NCBI RefSeq assembly: GCF_019175285.1
Contig: NC_056523.1
Location: 186,695,894-186,759,893 of the forward strand
Direction: 5' to 3'
Length of the DNA stretch: 64,000 nucleotides
From: Sceloporus undulatus
Lineage: Eukaryota > Chordata > Lepidosauria > Squamata > Phrynosomatidae
Part shown: positions 22,154-33,265 of the stretch, piece by piece
How the letters are laid out: every line of letters begins with the position of its first letter
Position numbering within the stretch: position 1 is the first letter of the stretch
Notes under the pieces: model-generated
Database searches by the model: none
What the model saw: only the letters and a program-made list of their open reading frames with translations
Told to the model about the DNA's origin: nothing
Made by a program: the position numbers and the translations under genes

Positions 22154-22163
22154 NNNNNNNNNN
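22106..22163. repeat. (ATT)n microsatellite ending in a 10-base assembly gap
   Basis: Uninterrupted ATT units run into Ns at 22154-22163. The true repeat length is unknown. Confidence 0.95.
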
Positions 22164-22254
22164 TGGGGGATACAGGATGCATTATTTTTATTATTAAATA
22201 TATACACCCCTGTCTTTATTTTTATTTATTTTTTTCATTATTTTTATTATTAAA

Positions 22255-22995
22255 TAAAATGGAATGGATGACCCCTAGGGGCCCCTTTCCTTTGCAGACT
22301 CCTAGGTGTCCATGCAGGACAGAGGAATGGGGCTGGGATGGATGACCCCTAGGGGCACCTTTCATTAACAGCCTCCTAGGTGTCCATGCAGGACCAAGGA
22401 ATGGGGCTGGGATGGATGACCCTTAAGGGTCCCTTTCATTTGCAGCCTCCTAGGTGTTCATGCAGGACAAAGGAATGGGGCTGGGATGGATGACCCCTAG
22501 GGGCCCCTTGCATGTGCAGCCCCCTGGGTGTGCATGCAGGACAGAGGAATGGGGATGGGATGGATGACCCCTAGGGACCCCTTGCATTTGCAGCCTCCTA
22601 GGTGTCCATGCAGGACAAAGGAATGGGGCTGGGATGGATGACCCCCTAGGGACCCCTTGCTTTTGCAGCCCCCCGGGTGTCCATGCAGGACAGAGGAATG
22701 GGGCTGAGATGGATGACCACTAGCGGCCTCTTTCATTTGCAGCCTCCTAGGTGTCCATGCAGGACAGAGGAATGGGGCTGCAATGGATCACCCCTAGGGA
22801 CCCCTTGCATGTGCAGCCCCCAGGTGTCCATGCAGGACAGAGGAATGGGGCTGGGATGGATGACCCCTAGGGGAACCTTTCATTTGCAGCCTCCTAGGTG
22901 TCCAGAGGAATGGGGCAGCCTCCTAGGTGTCCATGCTGGAATGGATGACCCCTGGGGGTTCCTTACATTGGAAGCCTCCTAGGTGTTCATGCAAG
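22255..22995 (+). repeat. Minisatellite, about ten units of about 74 bp
   Basis: The unit contains 'gggatggatgacccctaggg', then 'tttgcagcctcctaggtg' and 'tgcaggacagaggaatggg'. Unit starts lie near 22264, 22338, 22411, 22487, 22560, 22634, 22709, 22783 and 22857, with a shortened, rearranged unit at about 22900-22990. The open frames across it are a by-product of the repeat. No CRISPR-like spacer structure is present, since the whole unit repeats. Confidence 0.95.
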
Positions 22996-23380
22996 ACAGA
23001 GCCACCCCCCTCCCCAGGGGTTGTCCTGGAAAAGGAAGGCCACTGGAAGGGAATGGTGTCTAAAAGCAGCCCAGCATCATGGGAACTTTGCAATCAGTAA
23101 CTTTAGCGTTGCGTTGCACTGCTGCCTACCACATCAAACCATTTCGCAACACATTTCGCAAGATAACGGGAAACGATGGCCTGGCTTCCACTTTTGTCCG
23201 CAATGCCCAAAAAGGGGAGGAATGACACTTAAACTATGGGAGCGTTGCGCAACGGGCTCCCATAGAAATGAATGGCATCTGGAAGAACATCGCGCTTTCA
23301 CGTTATTGCGCAACGTTGGTGACACTAACATTGCGCGATAGGCAGGAAAAAATGCCAAAAACTCGCGTCTGATAAACTCC

Positions 23381-23607
23381 TAAGGCTGCTGCCATGCTGC
23401 ATGAATAAAGAGCTTGGCACCTCTTTACCTTCCATGGCTCAAGCCTCTGAAATTCTGGGTTTTATAGATTGGTGAGGACACCAGACCTTTTTGACAGGGA
23501 AGGTTAAATATCTCACGAAACCACAGATCCTAAATTCCATAGCATTGATTCATGGAAGTTAAAGCAGGGTCAGACTCCTTTATTATGGCAGTGTGGCAGC
23601 AGCCTTA
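23381..23607. mobile_element. Palindromic MITE, subfamily C
   Basis: Ends TAAGGCTGCTGCCA and 'ggcagcagcctta' are inverted. The interior resembles the other palindromic MITEs ('ctccatggctcaag'-type centre arms). It directly abuts the right end of the 2.1-kb element. Confidence 0.75.
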
Positions 23608-24704
23608 GCAAGGAAAATGGAATGAGAATAGAATATGCTAAAAAATGAGGAGGAATCAGAAAAAAACATTTAAAAGGAGGAACAACAGCATGGTAATGAA
23701 TCTGAGAGGGAGACGAGGAACCCATACTATTTGTCTGTAATCTGATCACAGAGCTTCTCCTATCTCTAAGTCTGTCTAATCACAGAGGACCTCTTTAAAA
23801 GGAGGGAAAAGAAAAAAGAAACGTGGGAGCACCTTTAAGACTAGCTGTTTTTTATTTTCACATGAGCTTTCATCAATATCATTCCACTTCTTTGGTTGCA
23901 GTAAGGAGTGGTGTTAAGGGCTCAGGCATAAAGCATATTTATCCAGCTGCAGGAGTAGGAAAGAATGCAGTAGGATCCCAAAAGATGCATATCATCACCA
24001 TTGCCCTAAATTTTCAAAGGAAAATTTGTAAAAGCATACAGGTCTCTCTGATCTTTGCAGTGGTCAGTTAGTGCTTATGTGTGAAAGCAACAACTCTGCT
24101 TACCAAAAGTCAATTTCCCTGGGTTCAAAATGGTTTCCTTTTGGTATATGTGCCGTAGCAAGGGTTCATGTATTAATAAATGTAGTGTGCCATGAAACCA
24201 CTGTCCTTGTTAGCCATTGTGTGGGTAGAGGCAACAGTGAGCTGGAGAGCTTAATTCATAAAAGTGTGTGTGTGTGTGTGTGTTGTGATCCATCTATTTC
24301 AGTTGTAGAGTTCATTTTACAATCCAGCTATTTTGCATTGAAGATATAGGAAACACTTGGCTGCCTAGCATGGCATGATGGAATCAGATGAAATCATCAA
24401 ATTCATTACACTCCATCTCTTTCTGATGGAAATATGGCATTATATTATTTTCATTATTTGGCCCAAGTGGAAAACAAATATTTCTCTATCACTCACTTCA
24501 GCCATCTACATCCTATGCCAGGCATAAGCAACCAGATGCCCAGCAAACATTTTTGGGCTCCAGCTGCATTAATCCCAATCTTTGGGTAATATAGCTGAGG
24601 CTCACAGGAGTTGTGGGCCAAAACCTTTGGAGTGCATGAGGCTCCCTGCCTCTGGCAATGTCCCTTGGGAGTGCAGACAGCAGGGATGCCCAGTGACAAA
24701 CTGC
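23608..24704. other. Intergenic sequence downstream of an OR gene
   Basis: Holds a (TG)n tract near 24264-24281, a possible fragment of a palindromic repeat at 23820-23890, and a hAT-type fragment around 24505-24655. No gene is supported. Confidence 0.45.
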
Positions 24705-25646
24705 TCATAGCTGCTGAGAAAGGATTCTCTTTCCCAAGAAATGCCTAAAAGCCCCTTTCACTTCTTTATTTCTAAAACTGTAGATGTAAGGGTTGGACAT
24801 TGGGGTAATGACTGTGTACATGATAGCAAAGACTGGTCCTCTCTGGGCTGAGTAGCTAGAGGCAGGTTGGAAGTAAACCCCAATGATGGCCCCATAGAAA
24901 AACACCACCATAGTGAGATGGGAGCCACAGGTGGAGAAGGCTTTGCGCCTTGCTAAGGAAGAAAATTTCATCACAGTTGACACAATGCGAATGTAAGTGA
25001 CAATGATGAAGACAAAAGGTCCAAGGATGATGAGCCCACCTTCAAAGTAAATGACTGATTCATTGAAGCTGGTGTCTGAGCAGGATAGCTGTAGCAAAGG
25101 CCGATGGTCACAGAAGAAGTGGTCCAGGTTATTCTCCCCATGGTAACTGAGACGAAGGAGGAGCCCTACATGGAGCATGGAGTGGAGGGTAGAAAGGATC
25201 CAGCAGCCAGCCACCAATTGCCCACAGACCTTCTGGTTCATCACTGTGGCATAGTGGAGAGGATTACAAATGGCTACATAGCGATCCAGAGCCATTACAC
25301 TCACCAGGAGGAGATCAGTGACACCAAACACATACAAGAAGAAGAACTGGGCCATGCAGGCATAGAAAGGGATAGTCTTGGAGGAGGAACTGAGCTGAGC
25401 CAGTAGTTGCGGAACTGTGACCGAGATGAAGCCCACATCAACCACAGAGAGGCTGTGCAGCAGGAAGTACATGGGGGTCTGGAGCCGGGCATCCAGGTTA
25501 ATGAGAATGAGAATCATAAGATTTCCCAGAATTCCTGCTATATACATTAGCAGAAAGAAGAGGAAGAAGAAAAGTTGCTCTACAGGTTGGGAGGGGAAAC
25601 CCAGCAGGATAAACTCATCAATGTCTGTGCCATTCTCACAGTCCAT
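24705..25646 (-). CDS. Olfactory receptor, class II, tandem subfamily copy A
   Basis: Complete 313-residue odorant receptor. The frame stays open for 64 more codons upstream, but the ATG at 25646 is chosen because it begins the conserved MDCENGTDID start shared with copies B and C and follows a splice acceptor by 14 bases. Marks are NGT at 5-7, GN at 41-42, QTPMYFLLHSLS (56-67), C97, MALDRYVAIC (118-127), KAFSTCGSHL in the helix 6 approach, PMSNPYIY in helix 7 and SFRNKEVKGA after it. Compared with other ORs here, MAYDRY is MALDRY, PMLNPFIY is PMSNPYIY and FFLSHLS is FLLHSLS. It is a close paralogue of 34132-35070. It should function as an odorant receptor, and the ligand is unknown. Confidence 0.95.
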   Translation of the reverse strand: MDCENGTDIDEFILLGFPSQPVEQLFFFLFFLLMYIAGILGNLMILILINLDARLQTPMYFLLHSLSVVDVGFISVTVPQLLAQLSSSSKTIPFYACMAQFFFLYVFGVTDLLLVSVMALDRYVAICNPLHYATVMNQKVCGQLVAGCWILSTLHSMLHVGLLLRLSYHGENNLDHFFCDHRPLLQLSCSDTSFNESVIYFEGGLIILGPFVFIIVTYIRIVSTVMKFSSLARRKAFSTCGSHLTMVVFFYGAIIGVYFQPASSYSAQRGPVFAIMYTVITPMSNPYIYSFRNKEVKGAFRHFLGKRILSQQL

Positions 25647-25660
25647 GTTGCGAAGAGAAT

Positions 25661-25685
25661 CTGCAGAGAGAATCACATCATATAA
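25661..25685 (-). promoter_or_regulatory. Probable splice acceptor of OR copy A
   Basis: Minus strand 'gatgtgattctctctgcag'-type sequence precedes the ATG by 14 bases. The same acceptor is conserved before copy B and, in altered form, before copy C. Confidence 0.72.
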
Positions 25686-25920
25686 ATGGGGATATGAGCT
25701 GAAAGGCTTCATAGTATAAGATTTATAGACACAAGATAATACAATTTTACAAAGGAGAATGAAATTTGGGGCAGAAATTTGACATTTTGGAAGCCAGATT
25801 CTCAATTTGAAACCAGACTCCAACATTAGAAATTTCACTGCCTCAGAATTGCAATGAGGTCGTAAAGTGCAACTACTGTTTTTGGATTTCAGATTTCTGG
25901 ATTAGGAAACTTCAACCTGT

Positions 25921-25926
25921 ATTATT

Positions 25927-25969
<43 letters not shown>

Positions 25970-25970
25970 C
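25921..25970. repeat. (ATC)n microsatellite
   Basis: An ATT/ATC tract of about 16 units. Confidence 0.95.
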
Positions 25971-26099
25971 ACACTCATGGATTGAGACAGAGAACAACAA
26001 CAGATTATACACATAACACTAGTTAAAAGATCATATAAGACCAATACATATTTCAATACATATGTCAATATGCATAAAAAATTGTAGCAAGGTTTGATT

Positions 26100-26690
26100 T
26101 TCTGGTGCCAGTCATTTTTGCATTGCTGTTATGATATAGATCCTTCAGACTGGCAGCGAGAGGACTTTTTCTTCAGCCACTCCTACACTGTGGAATGACC
26201 TGTGGGAAGAGACTTGACAGCTGAATATGCTTTCTGAATGTAAAAGAGCATTAAAGACCAGTCCTCCCTTTTGGCAGGCTTATTCATATGATATTTAAAT
26301 TGTAATTTTACATCTTATTTGTCTTTTTGAACTGATGTATGTTTCAACTGATGTTTTTTAAATGATGTTTGTTTGTTAATTGCTGTTGGAGAGAGGCAAG
26401 CCTTATTTCAGTGGCAGGTAAAAATGTATTTGTGCTATCCAGCTTTTCCAAACTGATGAGGGTTGGGCTTTTAAACGCTTTGAGATTCAGATGTTAAATT
26501 TTGTATATAGTTGTTAAAATACATTGTAATATTTTTCATGTTTAATGTTTTTAATGTCATAAACTGCTTGTTTATTAAACTGTATATTTATACTTTTTAA
26601 TCTTTTTGTGTTGTTTTTAATTTGTATTGTTTTGAATTTGTTGTTAGCAGCCTTGAGTTTCTACGTCAGGAGAAAAGTGGGAGGGAGAGA
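26100..26690 (+). mobile_element. L2-like LINE 3' fragment
   Basis: The plus strand reads like the end of an L2-type ORF2 (GRERTFSSATPTLWNDL, then KRALKTS). It is followed by an AT-rich 3' UTR ending 'ggagaaaagtgggagggaga' before an (ATAG)n tract. Strongly decayed. Confidence 0.65.
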
Positions 26691-26691
26691 T

Positions 26692-26745
<54 letters not shown>

Positions 26746-26755
26746 NNNNNNNNNN
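26691..26755. repeat. (ATAG)n microsatellite ending in an assembly gap
   Basis: ATAG units run into 10 Ns at 26746-26755, so their length is unresolved. Confidence 0.95.
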
Positions 26756-26783
26756 AAATTTACTGGCTGGTAGAAAAAGGTGA

Positions 26784-26824
26784 GAGCCATTGTGGTGTGG
26801 GTGGCTTGGACTAGGATTCTGGAG

Positions 26825-26864
<40 letters not shown>

Positions 26865-27020
26865 GTGCCTTCAGGTCATTTCTCATTTATGGAGACCCTA
26901 AAGCAAACCCATCTTCTGGGAATGAGATTGTGTTACTCACCCATAGTCACCCAGTGGGTTTCCATGGCCAAGTGGAGACTCGATCCCTGATCTCCAATCC
27001 CTACTCAACCATGCCATCAT
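26784..27020. mobile_element. SINE inserted into another SINE
   Basis: 26784-26820 is the plus-strand head of a tRNA-SINE ('gagagccattgtggtgtggg'). A minus-strand SINE then starts with (TTG)n at about 26823 and runs to about 26995 ('gtgggtttccatggccaagt'). The first SINE appears to resume at 'atccctactcaaccatg'. Confidence 0.7.
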
Positions 27021-27779
27021 GCTTTACTCCTACAGATGTGCAAATGTTAGAAACCAACTTGGACAGAGGAAGACCTGTCACCAAAGCCTACCAGAAATAC
27101 AGAGAATACAAGGCTCTGTAGTACATTCTTACTGCTATCCCACCCATCCATCCCCACATGTATTATCTGTCTCTATACAAAAAAATTAAATACCACATTA
27201 GGGAGATCTTATGGCTTGGGAGTCTTTGCGACGAGTGGTCACTTGCTGAGACTGCTGAGGGAAAGACTCTACATATACAGTCTTCACAAGAACTTCGGAA
27301 CTGTTTTTAAGAAGGTAGTCTCAACATTGGAAGGCAAGTCATTATTAAAACAGTGACAGACCACATTAAATCTTCAGTGTAGTTGGAGAACCTGACTTCA
27401 GTTTAGCTTATTCCCAAATAGGTGTGCATAGGATGGGCAGCCTTTATTATTTCTGGGAGAGTTCAACCACAGCAGGTGTCTTAATATTTCTTAGCACTCA
27501 GTCATTTGCTACTCTTCTGGTTGATAATTCTAAACTACATAGGAGTCTTGGAGGTCCAATTTTGACAGGTCATTTGTGAGCAAGTCACAGTTTCTCCAGT
27601 CTGCTTTAAGGATGAACTCAAGCCCTTCCTGCCTGCCTCACCCCATTACAAGGTCCATGAGTCTTCATCTCTAACATGGGAACTGATTCTTGAGGTTTGC
27701 CCTAGAAATTTAATCCTATTTCCAGGGAACAGCATCAGAGGAGGTGAATCAGAATTGAAAGATGGGAACATCCCATCAA

Positions 27780-28015
27780 AGAAGCTTACAACCTCCCTCC
27801 ATTTTATTCTCACAACAAACCAGTGAGGTAGGCTAAATGGAGAGGTAAGGAGTGATTGACCCCAGGACACTCAGTGAGATCTATGGTCGGGTGGGGATTG
27901 TTATTTAGCCCCACTGGTGTAGGTGGTGCACAAAGTAAAACAAGAACATTTCTTGAGATTTGAACCCAAGGCTTCCTAGTCTTAGTCTAAAACATTATCC
28001 ATTAGATAATTCTAG
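27780..28015 (-). mobile_element. MIR-like (CORE-SINE-type) fragment
   Basis: 'caacaaaccagtgaggtagg' and 'gatttgaacccaaggcttcc' follow the order seen in minus-strand MIR-type SINEs. It is shared with 37845-38015, so it predates the duplication. Confidence 0.55.
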
Positions 28016-28442
28016 CTTTACGGAAGGAACATGATTGAAAATGAGAGAGAGAATGCATAACGAAGAAAGTGGCTAGTGTAAAAGAAAAATCGACTTGAAG
28101 GTTTGGGGAATCCTAAAAGTGAATGAAAGTTGGAGAAGCTAAGGGATGAATAGGAAAAACAGCAGCAGAAAAGTTCAAGAAGGGAATACTTGGAGCTAAG
28201 AAGTCCAGAATGGAAGGGCTAACTATCTGGACTGCAAGGAAGGACACTCAGATCAAGAGAAAAAGAATGGAGGTGCTGTCAAATGCTCCACATGCAGCAG
28301 AGCGTGCAGAGGACCACCCTATTTAGCAAAAGAAATGTCAGATCCTAAATCTTATGGTAATTCATAAAATAAAACAAAAAGCATTCATCAGGATTTGAAC
28401 CCAAGGCTTCCTGGCCCTAGTCCAACACATTATCCACTAGAT

Positions 28443-28686
28443 CAGTGGTTCCCAACCTGTTCTCCAAGGAGCCTTTAGGTCTCTGTGTGCACTTCCTAGC
28501 TGCTCTGCAACCTCTCCAGGACAAGGAAAGAAATAAAAACAGAAGGAAATTAAAGAATAAGAAACAAAAAGTAACACTACTGCTAAATACCATTAATTTG
28601 TAAGACATAAGGTAGGCCTTTTAGGGGCTCCACCATAGAAATAGATTTTAGAAGGACTCTGTGAATCAAAAAAGTTGGGAACCTTG
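28443..28686. mobile_element. hAT-type MITE with 8-bp target duplication
   Basis: Begins CAGTGGTTCCCAAC and ends GTTGGGAACCTTG, so the ends are inverted repeats. CACTAGAT occurs at 28435-28442 and again at 28687-28694 as an 8-bp target duplication, the hAT signature. The paralogous site near 38360 lacks it ('ttatccactagacaattc'). 244 bp, non-coding. Confidence 0.9.
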
Positions 28687-29485
28687 CACTAGATAATACT
28701 AACTCTTTAGAAGGAACATGAGTAAAAGTAAGTGGAAGAATGCCTGGGGAAGAAAATAGCTAGTGGAAAAGAAAAAGAAAAACAGACTTGAGGGGTCTGG
28801 GGATCTTAAAAGTGGGTAGAAGATGAAGAAGCTAAGGGATGGATAGGGAAAGCAGAGGCAGAAGACTTCAGGAAGGGAATACCTGGAGCCACGATGCTCA
28901 GAATGCAATGGCTATCTGGGCTGCAAGGAAGGATGCTGAGTTCAAGAGAAAAATAATGGAAGTGCTGTCAAATGCTCCACATGTGGCAAAGCATGAGTGA
29001 AGAAGAGACAACTCTGACTAACCTATTTTAAAAATGAAGTGTCCGAACCTAGAGCCCACTTCCCATTGCTTTAGGCTAGCAGTTCTCTGCAACCACAACT
29101 GCCTAGCTTTCCAGGCGCTGCTGCTGATGTCATATAAAAGTTAAATGGTATCTATGGAAGTACTAAAAAGGCATGTAGGCACTGAATTTCTCCCTGGTCC
29201 TACCTGTATCCATAGGCACAGCCCCAGATGGATCTTCTGGCGATGAGTGCAAGCACCAGCCAAAATGAAAGAGGGGCAAAGCCAAGCAAAGTTGCTCTGG
29301 GTGTCTAATTAGGTAGATACTGTTTAAAGATCAATACTGAAAGTTCCCTGGGGAGTGTCTACAAGCAGTTTAACTGGTTCCTGGGATGCTACTATCCAAC
29401 TCCAACACAAAATTAAGTTTAAAGGGTCACATGGGCATTCTCCTTCCATTGGAACTACTAGCTAACAAGCCAGAGTTCTAGATCC

Positions 29486-30032
29486 CATTCTTTGGTATAG
29501 GAGAAGTAAAGTCCTATCAGTTGGCTAGGTATGTGAAGGAGGAGAAGCCATGTGTCAGGAACTCTTTGTAAAGAGAGTTAGGAGACTAGGTGGAAACTAA
29601 TGCACTAAATCAGGAGAGCTTAAACCTGGAGTCCTCCAGAAGTTGTTGGACTGTAAGTCCCATCCTTCCTAAACAGCATAGCCACTGGTGAGGGCTGTTG
29701 TGAGTTGCAGTCAAATAACATCTGAAGAGCCAAACATTCCTCACCCTGAAGCCTAGAGGTGAAACTCTGGGTTACAACCCTGTGGGACTGGAAACTATCA
29801 TGAAGGTAATCTACTCCAGTGTTCTTACTCCAACATATTCCATGGGTTTTTTTGCCAGAGGTAGGCAGGGAATTAAGCATACATAGGTCACATTCTTCCC
29901 CCATTTTGTGTGAGATTCAAGACAGCCAGTCCAAGTTCTATTTAGTTTATATATGTGCATGTTCAATCACTTCCAAAGGGTTCTGGCATTTTTTCAGGAT
30001 TCAGTTTCATTAGAAGTCAGTCATTGGAGATG
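29486..30032. other. Intergenic sequence between repeat blocks
   Basis: Contains a hAT-type palindromic fragment at about 29622-29740 ('gagtcctccagaagttgttg'). No gene is supported. This stretch has been deleted from the second duplication unit. Confidence 0.5.
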
Positions 30033-30262
30033 CACATGGGTCCTTGCTATCCATTGGGGTTCGGTTCTAAGACCAGTGTGAATATCAAAATCCATGGATG
30101 TTCAAGTGCTAATAAATACAATGGGCTAGTAAAATAGTGTCCCTTATATAAAATGGTAAAATCAAGGTTTGCTTTTTGCATTTTATATATTTTTTGAATA
30201 TTTTCAAGCTGCGGAGGGTTGAATCTGTGGCTAAGGAATTCATGGATAAGGCAGGCCAACTG
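30033..30262 (+). mobile_element. pogo/Tigger-type MITE (MER2-like)
   Basis: Left end resembles CAGTGGACCCTTG..ATCC and right end is GGCAGGCCAACTG followed by TA. The interior reads 'aaaatccatggatgttcaag' and 'tcaaggtttgcttttt', as in 39870-40097. About 230 bp. Confidence 0.75.
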
Positions 30263-31282
30263 TATTATCATTATTGCCCTATTGCAGATAGAGGGCTAAG
30301 GCCAAGAGACAGTAGCTTGATTTATGCACACAAACAGGTTCACCATAAGATGAGGCTTCTCCAAACCATCTTCATTTTGGCAAAGCCTCTAAGTAGAGTC
30401 TTTATTTATTTATTGAAATATTTATAACCTGTTCTGTTCTGTAATGCAAAACCTCAAGGCAGCAGAAAGATAAAATCAGTTTAAAACAATGAGGGAAAAT
30501 GTAAACAGTCCATGATGCGGGACTAGGCAGAAGATGGTAGTTGAGAATTGAGCAGAAAGGACAGCCAGAATAGAAGCAGCCACCTTATTCTGGAAATGGC
30601 TTTGGTAACTCTACACTTTGACTCAAGTGGGTGGCAGTGGCACCTAATGGATTCAATGTTGGTGAGGTGGCAAATCCACTTTCAGGTTGAACTCCAACGG
30701 ACTGAAGCCCATCCCAAATCATTTCATCTCCTTGGATCACTCCTATAAAGTTTAGACTAGAACTTGAAATGGACTCACTGCCACCAGTGACCAGGAAGTC
30801 ACCAGCTGCTTACCAGACAGAATCCACTAACAATAAGATGCAGTTTCCACAGAGACATTCTGAGGGATGGGGATGGTAGTCTGTGGCACAGCAACTACAC
30901 AAAGGCTGGCATCCAGTTGGGGCCATACACATCTGGGACCAAAAAGGTCACCATTGAGCAAGGGATGAATTCTGTTGAAAGTTGTGATGGGTGTTGTACA
31001 GACAGCAAGTTCCCCAGTGCCTTGTCTTTTCACATTGCAATTGCACCTTGAGTGTTGTGGCTGCCTATCATGCACTGTGGTTGTGCATCACATATTGTTC
31101 ATTTCGCTTAGTGCAACACCACCTAGTCATTGACATGTGTTGTGCAATGTTGTTATTTTGCACAGGTATTATAACTATCTCTGTGTGGGTATATGCTATG
31201 CTAAACTGAAAGTGTTTTGTATCTTGGCCAGGGTATCATACATTGTGTGTAGTGTACTCTGAGTGGAATTTATTTACATTTA
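30263..31282. other. Intergenic sequence with no supported gene
   Basis: 30390-30560 has an A/T-rich tail-like stretch that may be an old LINE 3' end. The rest is unrecognised. Confidence 0.4.
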
Positions 31283-31445
31283 CAGTAGTCCACCCTAATC
31301 CAAGCTTATCATTTCTGCGATTTCAGTAACCTGCAGTCAATTGTGGTCAAAAATATTGGTAGTATAGGGTTTGGTACTATCCACTGTCTCAGGCCTCCAC
31401 TGTTGGTCTTGAAACATATTTCACATGTATAACAGTTGACTACCA
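31283..31445 (+). mobile_element. Tigger-type MITE
   Basis: Starts TA-CAGTAGTCCACCCTAATCC and ends 'gttgactacca'-TA, with 'gggtttggtactatccactg' and 'ggcctccactgttggtcttg' inside. These match the typical end sequences of Tigger derivatives with TA target duplications. Confidence 0.75.
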
Positions 31446-31831
31446 TATACCCCTTTTGCACTTGAATGGACTCAAGGCATTGTGTGTACATGGCTCTCTT
31501 CCTCCTCACTTTATCCTCACAACAGCCCTATGAGGATGGTTAGGTTAATTGCATTTCATGGCTTAGTGGGAGTTTAAATGTGGTCTCTCTTCATTTCTAT
31601 ATCACACTGGCTCTCTGTGTGACCAAATGGTCACAATCAAAACAATGCTACAGACTTGGTCTTGGTTTCAGTCAAAAAATTTAGCATGGGCTGAAATCAA
31701 TCCCCTTGACATTCGTCAAGCGCAGATGTGCAGTACAGGACTGATTCAAGACATTTTGCTGCTTGAGGCTGAAGAGCAGTGGTGACCCACCTCCCTCAAC
31801 AGTCAAAATACATCATTTCCAGATCAACCAA

Positions 31832-32050
31832 GGTCCAATCCACACTGAAGAAATAATCCAGTTCGACACCACTTTAACTCCCCTGGCTCAGTGCTAGGAA
31901 ATCCTGGGAATTGCAGTTTGTTGTAACACCAGAGCTCTCTGACAGAGGAGGCTAAATATCTCACAAAACTACAGTTCCCAGAATCCCCTTGCATTGAGCC
32001 AGGGCCACTAAAGCATTGTCAAATTGGATTATTTCTGCAGTGTGTTTTGG
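31832..32050. mobile_element. Palindromic MITE, subfamily B
   Basis: Left arm 'ggtccaatccacactgaaga', right arm 'tttctgcagtgtgttttggc', complementary over most of 219 bp. Confidence 0.85.
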
Positions 32051-32094
32051 CTCATGAGGCACAAAATCCCACAAGCCCCTTTTTTTGTTAGTAG

Positions 32095-32280
32095 AAAGCA
32101 AACTTTTTCAACCAAGGTTCCTGTGAGATACTGTGAGTGGCGGGGCGGGGTGGGTGGGTGGGATATATACCTTTTCTTTTGAACTGTAGATATGATGGTT
32201 TTGTTTTGTTTTTTGGAGATCTGAAAATTATTTCAAGGATTCCTCCAGGGTAAAAAGGCTGAGAAAGGCTGTTATAAAAT
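32095..32280. mobile_element. hAT-type MITE, probable
   Basis: 'tttttcaaccaaggttcct' on the left and 'cctccagggtaaaaaggctg' on the right resemble the two ends of a known type of hAT-derived repeat. The G-rich centre holds a (GGGT)n-like tract. Ends not exact. Confidence 0.45.
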
Positions 32281-32479
32281 ACCTCTTTCCCTGGTGGTAC
32301 AAAAGGCAATAATAATGAATAAATAATAATATGCAGCCTTTCCAGAACACCAGAGATCTGCCTGAAGTGGCCTCTTCATCTGTGGCGTATGCTCAGGTCC
32401 AGTCAACTTTTTCCATTCAATGTTTTGAGTTTAACGGATGTTTCATATGAATAGATAGACATTGGGTTGGGTATTTTTA

Positions 32480-33265
32480 GATTGTTTAGACCATTATCAT
32501 ACCTATATGATAGGTCCCTACCTGGACCAAAAGGACCTTGAAGCAGTGGTACATGCACTGATAATCTCTCGTCTAGATTTCTGTAATGCAGTCTACATGG
32601 GGCTACCTCTGTACTAAGTTTGGAAGCTTCAATTGGTTCAAAACGCGGCAGCCAGATTGGTCAATGGAAGACCTAGGTTGGCCCATATAACACCTGTGTT
32701 AAAAACTTTTCACTGGCTGCTGATTAGCTTCCAGGCGCAGTACAAAGTGCTGGTTATTACCTTTAAAGCCCTTCATGGCTTGGGCTGGAGTTACTTGAGG
32801 GAACGCCTCTCCCTACACAATCTGCCCCACACTCTCAGAACATCTGGGAAGAATTTATTAGAACACCATAAGCCCAGGATAATGTCAACTACCCATAGAT
32901 CATTTACGGCCACAGCCCCCAAACAATGGAACAGCCTACTGGAAGAGATCCATCTTATCACCACCTTAGATGCCTTTAAGAAGGCACTTAAGATGGATCT
33001 CTTTCGTCGGGCTTATCCATCCGATCTCTTATAGGAGATCTTTAAGATAAAATGCTTCACTTCTACTTATGATGTATGTTTTCTAAATGTTGTAGATGTT
33101 CTAAAAGTTTTAGCTATTTTATTGAACTAATAATAATGTCAGTGTTTTATTGATTGTATTTTATATCTTTACTATGTTAATTTGTTGGTGAATCCTGCCT
33201 CAATCCGCAGGGAGAGGCGAGAAAAAAGAAATACAATTATTATTATTATTATTATTATTATTAAT
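32480..33265 (+). mobile_element. L2-like LINE, 3' end of ORF2
   Basis: One frame reads YLDQKDLEAVVHALIISRLD, FCNAVYMGLPLY, a stop (TAA at about 32615), then LVQNAAARLV. It continues through HITPVLKTFHWL to PKQWNSLLEEI and FKKALKMDLFRRAYP at 33034. This is the post-active-site region of L2/CR1-group reverse transcriptases. The 3' tail 'gggagaggcgagaaaaaag' is followed by (ATT)n. It is 5'-truncated with mild decay and carries no endonuclease. Confidence 0.85.

Larger units (their letters stand above)
21274..23380. mobile_element. 2.1-kb inverted-repeat element carrying a minisatellite
   Basis: The ends GGAGTTTATCAGAC and GTCTGATAAACTCC are inverted repeats. Similarity continues inward for about 100 bp, including 'aacgttgcgaaattac' on the left and its counterpart 'gttattgcgcaacgtt' on the right. 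Both arms are unusually rich in CG and GCG for this window. Between them lie a (TG)n tract, an (ATT)n tract, a 10-base assembly gap and a 74-bp minisatellite. No transposase is visible, and the flanking target duplication could not be settled. I infer a non-autonomous DNA transposon. Confidence 0.65.
27465..29485. repeat. Segmental duplication, block 1
   Basis: This block matches 37512-39216 in the same orientation, with shared landmarks such as 'aggagtcttggaggtccaa', 'ctgctttaaggatgaa', 'ggatttgaacccaagg', 'aggaacatgattgaaaatg' and 'acaagccagagttcta'. Block 1 contains an extra internal tandem copy (about 27975-28310 repeated at 28385-28990). No gene lies within it. It is the 5'-side part of the repeat unit that also contains OR copy B. 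Confidence 0.85.

Noticed and set aside
22068-22253. Open frame rich in isoleucine
   Set aside because: Translation of an (ATT)n microsatellite running through an assembly gap.
22255-22995. Possible CRISPR-like array
   Set aside because: The entire 74-bp unit repeats with no unique spacers, and the genome is eukaryotic. It is a minisatellite.
24705-25838. Longer 377-residue OR beginning at 25838
   Set aside because: The extra 64 codons lie upstream of a conserved splice acceptor and have no counterpart in copies B and C.
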